DNA from: Eutreptiella sp. 'Long Island Sound 2002'
Taxonomy: Eukaryota > Euglenozoa > Euglenophyceae > Eutreptiales > Eutreptiaceae
Reading direction: 5' to 3'
DNA: 64,000 nt
NCBI GenBank assembly: GCA_964036045.1
Contig: OZ038382.1
Coordinates: forward strand, 109,204,578-109,268,577
In this document: one piece after another, positions 55,248-64,000 of the stretch
Layout of the letters: each line of letters opens with the position of its first letter
Numbering within the stretch: the first letter of the stretch is position 1
Position numbers and translations under genes: made by a program
The notes under the pieces: model-generated
The model's input: only the letters and a program-made list of their open reading frames with translations
What the model was told of the DNA's origin: nothing
Databases searched by the model: none

Positions 55248-55637
55248 TCAACCGCCATCCGGAGACTTGCGCTTGTAAAATAAGATGTAGGCACCGCTGT
55301 CCTGGATAGCAGCAGCCCCTGACGCCTTTGACACCGAACTGTCGTTGTACAGCATCCAGTCGTCTGCCCTGCAGTAGGCTGTGTAGTGCCCCAGGTGCAA
55401 GCTCCCCGAGTGGTGCGATATCGCGTACAGCTCGTACTTGCTGTTGCCGTTGTGCTTGTCGGGTGAGCCCTCCACAAGCCATGGGCTGACGTCCCACTCC
55501 TCCACCTCGAACTTGACATTGTAGTCCAGCTTGGACCCGCCCCAACCGGACCGCGTGTACTGGAACCGCTTCAGGTGCACCACTAAGATCTCCGGTAGCT
55601 TCCAGATGCGGAACTCCTTGTAGGACTGCCGATGCTC
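55248..55637 (-). CDS. Ubiquitin-specific protease, last exon (His box)
   Basis: The exon follows the acceptor CTACTGTCCAG and begins EHRQSYKEFRIWKLPEILVV, followed by HLKRFQYTR, the typical core of peptidase C19 enzymes. Later come YELYAISHHSGSLHLGHYTA (His box, catalytic His in GHYTAY), WMLYNDSSVSK (position of the Asp/Asn that orients it) and AYILFYKRKS before the stop at 55248. It removes ubiquitin from proteins, in cytosol or nucleus. The matching first half of the zinc-binding part (YCSNCK) is at the end of the exon at 63904-64000, and CK joined to EHRQ is exactly the wording in plant UBP proteins. The catalytic Cys box lies outside the window. A linker (PWLVEGSPDKHNGNS) is a little longer than usual. 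There is no disruption in the exon. Confidence 0.9.
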   Translation of the reverse strand, partial: EHRQSYKEFRIWKLPEILVVHLKRFQYTRSGWGGSKLDYNVKFEVEEWDVSPWLVEGSPDKHNGNSKYELYAISHHSGSLHLGHYTAYCRADDWMLYNDSSVSKASGAAAIQDSGAYILFYKRKSPDGG

Positions 55638-58600
55638 CTGGACAGTAGATGGTGGGGTGTGCGTTGGGGGGGGGGGGGTTGGCCTTACTAGGTCCCAAAC
55701 CCCCTGTGCATCACAGCGCAACGGAAGGACCCCCCTTCAGAGTCTCGTCGGATCCTCGGAGGCTTGGCTGTGCCCTGAATGTGACCACCTGCTGGCCGTT
55801 CTCCAGTGCAAAGGGGAGAGGGGGGGGGGCTCAGCCGGTGGCTGCAACTGAGCCCAGCTTTAAAAAGCTGCAGCCTTGGGCAAACTACTGTGCCGGTCCC
55901 AGCGCAGGGCAACGCGGCGCTCTCCCTGATTTGTGCCCTGTGTGGTGACACAAGCAGCAGTGCCTTACTTTGTGTGCTGCACACCGCTGTAGCATGGGGC
56001 AGAGCTCCTGCCCGCCCCCCCTTCGCTCCCCCCTCTGTAGTGAGCAGTCAGAGACAGGGAAAATCAAATGGTCGTGAAAATGCCGTCTAGCAGCTTACGG
56101 GGCTGATCCATCCAATGCCACTGAAAAATACCTTTTTGAGCGTAGTTACCAAGTTTCAACACAAAAACAAAGAGTGAAAATTGAACGTACTTTCTTTAAT
56201 ATGTGTTTTTTGGCAATAGTAGAGACTCAAGGTCAATTTTTCTTGAGGCCTTTTTGGATGATTTTTTGAATTCGAAATTTCCTACAGCACGGGAGAAAAT
56301 TTACTACGGTGCCATAGGAACTTTTAGGGAGGCCATTCACCTCCATTTTTTGCCGTTTTTGCGAATGAATTCCACTTCGGCGTCGTGGTAACCTTTGTGG
56401 AGGCATGTCACATTTATGCATATCAATGTTTGTCCATTTTGGGCGTACTTTCCTGAAAATCAAACCCATGGGAGGGGCAACACTTGAAAGTAGGACACGG
56501 TGAGTGATGGACAGTTTTTAGCCTTGTTGAAAAAATGGGGTAGCTTTGGCTGTGCTGCAATTTTGTGAAGTGTAGTCCTTAAACAAGGGACAGTTTTTCC
56601 TTGTACCCATGTTGGTCCAAAAAAATCGCCGAAAAAGAGGTAGTTTGGACGTCTTTCCAGCGTACCCGAGGGCCCGGCCATGCCATCACTAGGACTTTTG
56701 GTTGGAAGTTTCCTTCCCTAGAGTGTCCTTCACCAGTAGTCCCATCTGTCTCCAGTTGGGGTAGGTGGACACTAGTACCAATACTACTGTGATGTGTGTG
56801 TGAGAGAGTGTGTGTGCCTTTTGCATGTGTATGTGATGAGTACCGCGGCACCACGTGTCTCTTTCGTGCGTGTTCCCATCGTTTTACGGAGCAACTGTTA
56901 TTTCCTGGGGGGGCTGTGGATTGTTACTGCTATTTCTTGGGGGGCTCTGAATGGTTGTCGTTATTTCCTGGTGGGCTCTGGATGGCTTGTATTGTTAACT
57001 TGAATGCATGGCAACACAACGTTTGTGACTGTCTGCCTACCGCCACAGCACTACTTTAGCTGGATCCGAGATGGTACTTGACCACCTACTCCTACCCCAC
57101 GGGTTGTCATCAGTCATTGATAGACTGTCGCCAAAGAAGATCTACTAATGGAGCCGGTTCGAAGACGCTTTATGTTGGTGGGCATGTGTTGTGCATGTGG
57201 TGTTTCCAGGGTGCTCACTCGTTTTCGACACTGCCATTTGGGGGCTGGTCCTTGTGCTAGGTGCCGTGAACATTCCAACTGCCATATTTGGTGCATAGAG
57301 GAGAAACATTCCATTTGGTACCGGTGTTGTCGGTGGTGAGCCTCAAGACACGAAAACCAGCCAGCTAGCCGTTGTAGAAGGGTGTGGAGCTTCTAATGGG
57401 ATCGCATTGCTGCCAGGTAATGTGCCGCCTTGATTTTCCAGCCGGACATGGATGGTTGCCGCACACACAAGTCGACGTATTTCACAGCCCATCTTCACGT
57501 ATGGTATGTGTGTGGCGTGTCTTGGCCATCCTTTTGTGGCATGTTGGTGCCTTGATTTCCGCCTTGTATGATGCATGTGAGGCCATTGCAAATAAAATCC
57601 CCTACTTGGATGGACAACAATTCATTTGCGTGCCATTCAGGCATCAAAAAATACTGCGCACCAATGAGGTCATACTGTTGATGCACTGTGCTGTGTGGTA
57701 TCAGCCTGTGTGCTGTGTTGTATTGTGTTGTGTTGTGCAATGGAGTGCAGTGTTGTATAGTGCCGTGTTGTGATACACTATGCCGTCTAGGACGAATGTG
57801 GCCAACTACAAAAAAACATTCGCAAAAAGTGGAACTGGCCCCTCAACACTACCTTTTGGGGATGTGGGAAAGAAGGGGGTATCACGATGTTCCCTCCGCG
57901 AGTGCCCCCCTTGGTTGAACCTTTTGCACACCAATGGTGACCTTTTCCCCTAAATAAACACTTTTTTCACACCATTTTTGTCCTCTTTTTTTTGTTTTTT
58001 GAAGACATCTCCTACTGCGCAGTAGAACTTTAGTGGAGGCCATGAATAACAACCTTTGTCAACTTTGGCTCCGTTTTGCCCTAATAGAAAATCTTCAGAC
58101 GCCACTTTAAAGGTTCTGTCCTGAAAAAAAAAAGACTACAACGCCGTAGAAATTTATTGCATGCCATGAATGACGACTTTTCCTTGTTCTCCCATGTTTC
58201 TCGGAGTAAAAGTGGGATTTAAGTGTTGAGATGTTGAAACAAAAAAATCGCATTGATGCAAAAAAAAAAAAAGGAAACCACACAGCTCTCAATTAAGTTT
58301 ATTGCGACACTGTGGTAAATTTCACTTTGGGAGAAACAGAGAAAAAAATCAGGTGAATGGCCTCCACTAAATTTACAACAACGTTGTACTCGGGTTACTA
58401 CAACGCTCGTGTAAATTACATTTTTGAGGAAGGGGGGGAAATGTACTCGCCATAATTTAATGTTGGAACCCTTTAACATGCCAAAATATGCGTTCACTTT
58501 GGTTACTCTGCAAAAAGCACTGCAGTGAGCTTGTACTACAATACTTTGAGGTCAAAAACCAGAGTAAAAAAAACAGACAACATTTTTGCTAGATGGATCA

Positions 58601-60606
58601 GCCCCCTTAGCCAAGGGTTGGCTTGGGGGTCCTACAGCCATCCGTAGTAAGCAACAGTAGTATTTGTGTGTATGCCTACCCCCTCTTACCTGTGGGTTGT
58701 GAGGTGTGTGAAGGATTCTGGAGCCGTAGGGGACAGGGACAACATAGGTGCTTCTCTCCCTGGCACCTACCCACCCCCCCATTGATGGACACACACGAGA
58801 TGCTGAAAGCTCCCCACACCCAAAGCTAGGATTGTCAATAACACTAGTGCAAATTGTGTCAACTACATATTGGTATGTGTGTGTGTGTGCGCGCGCCATA
58901 GAGTTCCAATTGCTGGCACTCACTTGGCTTGCTCTCTATGTAGATCATCCCATGCCTCCTTGTCTCTGTCAAATACCCTACGAACTGACATCATGACTAA
59001 CATCAATACCAAATGCTTTCAAATCAGAGAAATGGCATCAATCCACCTTTGCTGGTGACGAGTCAAGCAAATAGTGTGTTTTGAGACACAATGGCCGGGA
59101 ATGCAGGGACAAAGCCTCCTTATCCTATGACACCATCTGTTCTTTTGCTATGGGTGTAGTTTGGTCGGGGGCTCTTTCCCCAAAGAGTCTATGTCCGCTT
59201 GCGACCTCTATCATCTAGAAGTGTATTGGATATAGACACTGTTGCTTGGGCAATGATGCCACCATTTGGGATGATGCTAGCCACTCTATCGCTTGAAGCG
59301 CTTGTGCCAGAACCCATGCACCCTCTAGGCCTAGCCACTGTCTCATATGCCGAAACGCACAACAGTGTGCAATCCCGTAACTCGCTTTGGGGCATTTTTT
59401 TTATCAAATAGGCCAAACTCAAATGTGCCAAATGCTGCGAGGGCAATGGATTCGCTGAATAGAGACTTCGGCAATGCCTGGGTGTACATATGGAAGTCAG
59501 CTCTAGCTTGGTTCCCCATGGTTCCCCGTCGAGGTCGGTGTGTAGTTGTGGATGTGGATTTCCCACTCCGTTGGATCCTAGTGCGCCTTGTGTCGTTCAC
59601 AAGGTGGGGTCCCACTCCTAACGCGCCCGTTTATGTATGAGGTATAGGGTTTGCCGAGCCGTTTCGGTTGTGTGTAGGTACTCTGTTGTTTTCCGTTGGT
59701 ATGCCTGTGTATGCGTGCAGTAGTTGTGTCGACTCGTGCTGTTGGCGCAGTAAGTGATGACCATGTTCGTAGTGCACGTGGAGGTAATCGCCCCCTCCTT
59801 TTTCTACATTCGTGTAGTGTTCATGCACGTGCACAATGTGTTGGCCATGTCGTACTGGTGGCGCGCTTCTGTTAGCCGACGTGTATGCGTGACATGCGGA
59901 GCCTTGTGCAGCACTGCATCTAGTCGGTGACCATTGTGGAGTAGTCACGTTGTGCCGTGTTTGCTTGCCCATAGATGGCCTTTAAGCCTCTGACTTGGTG
60001 CGATGCGTGTTCACAGACACGCATAAACTGGTAGGTTCTGATCACCACACGCATGTGCTAGGGTACTAGTTCTTCTGGCATGTGTTGATGGCGGGTCCAT
60101 CTATTGCATAGCTGCACAGTATTTGAACACGGCCACTTGGGCGGCATGGTCAGGTTGTCTGGTGGTGGTTGTAGGATGGTTTTGGTGAAGCCCTGGACAG
60201 GGTCGCTGTTGCTTGCACACTGTGCCTCAGGTAGCCGCACCTCGGTGTTAATGGTTGGGGTTGGTCTGCTTTCCAATTTTCTTTTCCGTGTTGTTTTGGA
60301 GGGCGCCCCTACCTGCTGACGTAGCTTGTTGGCGGTTTCTTGCTAGTTGTGTTGTGGTTTGGAAATAAACCGCGTTAGCTAAGGCGGCGATGGCACTTGC
60401 TCCGGCGTGGGGTCAGCCAGTTTGCGTTGGAGACTCTGCACTCTTGGATGGCGCGGAATTGGGGGCGCTCCCGTTGCGGGAAGGAGTCCACTAGCCCGGA
60501 ATCCGCTAACAACGTCGGAATCAGAAGTCTAGCGAAAGCAATTTGTCATCATGCAGCGCAGTTGTTAACCACTCAGGCTTGTATATCGACCAGTCGAACT
60601 AGCAAC

Positions 60607-61060
60607 TCACACACATGTCCCAGAATTCTGCCCATTGTGGGCAAAAGGCCAGGAGCATCTATACCAAGCCCCGGTGGTGCTGCCATTAGCGGACATCTTT
60701 AGAGATGAGATGTGCAGCAGCCAGCGGGCAGAGCAGGGGACAACCTGGGGGTGCCACCGCTCGTGATGCGAGGGTGGCTGCCTTGCTGCCATTGTGCAGC
60801 ACCACTGTGGAGGGCCCCTACCACAGGCTACCCCTGCTAGCAAGAGTAGGGCACCTGCTTGTGCTGCCACCACATGTCCGGTGTCGTAGGGGGGAGGGGT
60901 GGCACTCACTCCATGGTGCCGCCTATCTTCCAACACGTGGAATGAAGGAGGGATGCCCCCTCTCACCCACTATGTTCCTGCTCCACTATGACATTTAAGT
61001 ACGTGAAACCCTGAGGCGCCATCCGGAGGCCAACCTACATGTCTTTGTTGATAACCTAGC
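60607..61060 (+). pseudogene. LINE reverse transcriptase fragment in the USP intron
   Basis: In one plus frame TRGMKEGCPLSPTMFLLHYD is the RT block normally written QGCPLSP. After a TAA, the same frame gives HVFVDNLA (FVDN at 61044-61055), corresponding to the Y/F-A-D-D catalytic motif with the second Asp replaced by Asn. Two stops and the altered catalytic pair mean it is dead. The upstream part (60.6-60.9 kb) is not clearly assignable. Confidence 0.6.
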
Positions 61061-61307
61061 GGCGTGATTCAAGTCTTGGAGTAGTGCGTCATCCCACTGA
61101 GCCATGCGGTGCATTCAACCGAACCCTACAGGTCCAACGTGGGATAAGGACGGCGTGTATAATGTCAAGCGGTAACGCAGCAGGTATGCGGCAAGGTCAT
61201 GATGCAGCTGTGTGGTCACCATATCCTAGGCGGTGTCCTCATATTAGGGGTGGGCAAGGACATGACCTAGATGTCATCACCGGCGGCTACATAGGCAGGT
61301 CGTGATG

Positions 61308-61505
61308 CTACCAAGCCAGGGTGCTTGGGGTATAATGTTGGCTCCAGTGGTACATCTCGGTCTTGTCTCTATTGAAACACAGCCACACATGTGATATGAG
61401 GTGAGCCACATTGTGTAAGTGTTCGAGGGTCTTAGTGAGCAGTGTTGGGTAGTTAGCCTTGACCACAACGGGCACAGAACAACGTATGAACCGCCACCGC
61501 CTCAC
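61308..61505 (-). pseudogene. Inverted RT fragment
   Basis: The minus frame reads VVVKANYPTLLTKTLEHLHN and WLCFNRDKTEMYHW, the block that in LINE RTs directly follows the catalytic motif (helix, then F-N-x-x-K-T). Since the neighbouring RT and RNase H pieces are on the plus strand, this part is inverted relative to them. Confidence 0.45.
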
Positions 61506-61739
61506 GACTGACCTCCATGAAGGAGACCGGGCTTACAGCAACCGTGGTGGTCCTATGTCACCAGATGGATCATGCTTGGCCAAAGTGAGATCCACTCTTA
61601 GGACCCATCTGAACGGCGGCTCACCGTAACCCAATATAAATATATTGATGCCGTTTGTGCACTAGGTGGGTCTGTTGGCCAGTGAATATCTCAACCTTGG
61701 AGACACCGCTCCCTATCCACAAGTTTATTCGACTCGGAG

Positions 61740-62304
61740 AGTTCCGAGGAGGACCTAGAAATCCAGACCGAAAGGACTCAGGTGGCCCTTAACCGGCTAA
61801 ACCATAAAAGCCTGAACCCACCGGACGAACCCACACGAGAACAAACAACACAAGTGGCCTGCGAGCTGGTCACTGTGCTTCATACTGGGGAGCCAACCAC
61901 CATGCGGTGGTACACCGATGGCTCAAAGAGGTCACGGAAGGGCAGGAGGGGGGATATATAACGGTGACTTTAGAGCAGCCTTCCGCGTCCTCGGCCCGCA
62001 GCAAGTTTACCGGGCCGAAACAATGGCGTGTACCTTGGCTTCCGACATGTCCAAGGAGGGGGACGAAATCATCCTCGACAACCAGAGAGTGGTGAAAGCC
62101 ACACTAACAAAATGGAAGGGGGTTGTGAAAGACCAAGACTACCAGGGCATTGGTTACCACCAGGTCGTATCCAAACAGTTGACACTCCGTTGGACCCCCG
62201 GCCATGGGGACCTGTCCCGGGCAACTACCTATAAAGGCTACAAAGACATACAAGACAACAATAAATTTGATGGTGTGGCCAACATGGGCGGCAAAGATGC
62301 CTGA
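61740..62304 (+). pseudogene. LINE RNase H domain, one frameshift
   Basis: TMRWYTDGSKR (about 61895-61930) carries the first catalytic Asp. After a frame change, GGGIYNGDFRAAF, QQVYRAETMACTLA (Glu), EIILDNQRVV (Asp) and LTLRWTPGHGDLS (His region) follow in the frame of 61918-62304, ending near DGVANMGGKDA. All RNase H landmarks are in order, so only one indel breaks it. It belongs with the RT fragment upstream. Confidence 0.7.
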
Positions 62305-63903
62305 GCCGTCTCAGTTGTACCCTTGATTGAAGCCACCCTCCTCTCCATTACAAACCTTTCACCCCACCTTCCCTCCACCTTCCCTTGCACGTTTCAGTTC
62401 ATGCACGTCCACAGCACAAAATCAAGCCATTTATGTTGCAAATTTCTGTGGGAGAAGCATCTCCAAGCATGCCCAGTACTGCTTGGGACAAGGACTCGCC
62501 AGATCATGCGCATCTACACGAGTTACTCAGATACCGTAGCAGGATTTTGCGGCAGAAGAAGAAGGAAGAGTGGCAAGTGAACTCCAACAAGAAATATGTG
62601 GACGACTAGCGTGTGCCATCAAGGCTCTTCTAGTTTGTAAACTGGCAGCCGAGCCAAAGTTCGGAAAGTGTTTTTATGCCTCTACTGGGCCTCAACCTGC
62701 CTATGGATACCCCACCACCCAAACCACATGATATTGTCCTACACGGACAAATAGTGCCCCCTGCAAAAACTTGTTTCATGCAGCTGCGCAGACAAAAAGT
62801 CACAATGGAAATACAGTGGGTCTCCTGGGTGCGCAAGTACGCTGGTGGGGCATTGGCGCCCCATGGGCACGGCTCCCAACGTGATGCGCCACCGCAGCCA
62901 GTGCGGGTGAGCATCCTCTGGCCGCAAATTCTTTTTTCTTTTCTTTTTTCTTTTTTTCACGGGGGGAGGGGTTGCTAGGGCCTCCTTACAGCATATTTAG
63001 CATATGTGGTCTCCGCTGCAAGTGCGCCAGTGCCAGCTGCAGCCCTTGCCTGCTCCTGCAGTGTTAGCATTGGTCCCTGGAAAATTGCCTGGAATGGTGA
63101 TGTTACTGTGCTCCTTGAGTGGGGGGGGCGCTCGCCATAAAAGCTGAGTAGTGGGGGCAGAGGGAGAACCCAATGAACATAGATTCAAATGTTGGTGAAA
63201 TGACAAAAAAAATCAGGCGCAGGATCAAATGCAAACTTGAGGCAATGCACTCCACAGTCAGAAGAGAGTGCATCTTTATTCTCCAGATCACACCCGGTTG
63301 AAACTCAAAGAAAATCAGAGGGACAGACACCCTGGATGACTCGGACCTGACCAATAGTGTCTGCGATGAATCGGATGTGGGTGTAGGGATTGGGAGGTAC
63401 ATCATTTTCTGCAGGGCTTTGGCAGGCAAGCGGGGGTGCCAGCAGCTTTTTATGTGTGTGTAGAATTATTTCTGTGGTGCAGGTTGTGCTTGGCTTTTCT
63501 GCACCTTGATGCAGGTGTGTGCGGGAGATGTTCCTGCGTTGGTTTTCAACATGAGGGCTTGGACCCTTGCTCTGAGCATAGCCATGTCATCACCTTCTTT
63601 CTCTTGTCTTTGCGGGGGATTGCCGTGTTCTCAAATATCCGATTGGGGGGGGGGTTTGCCATGTAGCACAACCGGTGTCCGGTGCATGCTGTTGGTAGAG
63701 GTTAGGGTGAAATCTTTCTGCCAATGCCCGGTGGCGTCCACTCCTCTGCCAGCCGGCTGGACACATGGCCAGCAGGTATTGGACCACTGGTGGTGTGGTT
63801 GGTAGAGCGCCAAGAATGTGCGTGTGTGGGCAGAAGGGAGGCACAGTACATGGTCACGAGGTGTTGCAGATGGAGTGCTGTGAAGGTGTGCAGGTACAAG
63901 GAC

Positions 63904-64000
63904 CTTGCAATTCGAGCAGTACACCGTATCCTGCTCACTCAACTGCTCCCTTTTTGTGAAAAGATCCATCGCCTTGTTCAAGGTCATGTTGGAGTTGGAT
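63904..64000 (-). CDS. Ubiquitin-specific protease, internal exon (continues beyond the window)
   Basis: Frame from the window edge: SNSNMTLNKAMDLFTKREQL then SEQDTVYCSNCK, the L-x-x-x-x-x-x-F-x-x-x-E-x-L ... Y/W-C-x-x-C block before the C19 KEHR segment. It ends at K with donor GTCCTT. The Met in this stretch is unlikely to be the start, because the block is internal to the catalytic domain. The exon continues past 64000. Confidence 0.85.

Larger units (their letters stand above)
55638..63903 (-). other. Intron of the USP gene, about 8.3 kb, phase 0
   Basis: Defined by donor GTCCTT after TGCAAG (63904) and acceptor CTACTGTCCAG before GAGCAT (55638). No intermediate C19 block is missing between the two exons. 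It is less GC-rich than the rest, with LINE remnants at 60.6-62.3 kb, a TGTGCTGTGTTGTATTG patch at about 57690-57775, and A/T runs. The stretches 55.7-60.6 and 62.3-63.9 kb hold only short open frames that I cannot support as genes. One exception is CPECDHLLAVLQC (plus, about 55770), a short Cys-bearing stretch without further support. Confidence 0.7.

Overview
The window is eukaryotic DNA, very rich in repeats and GC. It has a spliced ubiquitin-protease gene, non-LTR retroelements, eukaryotic-style DNA transposons, long minisatellite arrays and many G-homopolymer tracts, nearly all on the + strand. The protease reads most like green-lineage UBP proteins, so a repeat-laden unicellular alga or similar protist is the best guess. 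The sequence does not identify the species, and nothing suggests a bacterium or a free virus.

Layout. 1-9.1 kb: one degraded LINE-type retroelement on the minus strand (ORF1-like, endonuclease, reverse transcriptase, RNase H), broken by frameshifts, some at G-runs. 9.1-17.5 kb: a 48-bp minisatellite (A) split by a 4,339-bp DNA transposon (T1, 9991-14329) with 22-bp terminal inverted repeats, a 5-bp target duplication, a 546-codon transposase-like gene, an accessory gene and eight copies of a 20-bp palindrome near its ends. 17.5-22.6 kb: a hAT-like transposase gene whose 3' part carries eight tandem 177-bp exon/intron units. 22.7-37.0 kb: a 42-bp minisatellite (B) holding a second, related and dead transposon (T2) with its own variant of the palindrome. 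T2 is interrupted inside its transposase gene by an internally deleted T1 copy (34585-35932) and by a 616-bp foldback insertion with a tRNA-like segment. 37-53 kb: further arrays (C about 30 bp, D about 60 bp, a 235-bp repeat, E about 94 bp, F rich in GTGTTGTGC), dispersed duplicated blocks R1 and R2, and a LINE fragment inside F. 53-64 kb: the cellular part, with a minus-strand USP-type deubiquitinase (terminal exon 55248-55637, previous exon 63904 to the window edge), an intron of about 8.3 kb containing LINE remnants, and weak plus-strand exon candidates at 53-55 kb.

Most promising finding. T1 and T2 look like two lineages of a transposon family I cannot place. They share a transposase with a candidate D-D-E triad, TIRs starting CTTAGGC, and promoter-side clusters of 20-bp palindromes with the same GAAATTTC core but different arms (GGCC in T1, GGGC in T2). 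This is consistent with a transposase and its binding sites diverging together. Two T1 copies with clean 5-bp duplications, one interrupting T2's gene, give direct evidence of past mobility.
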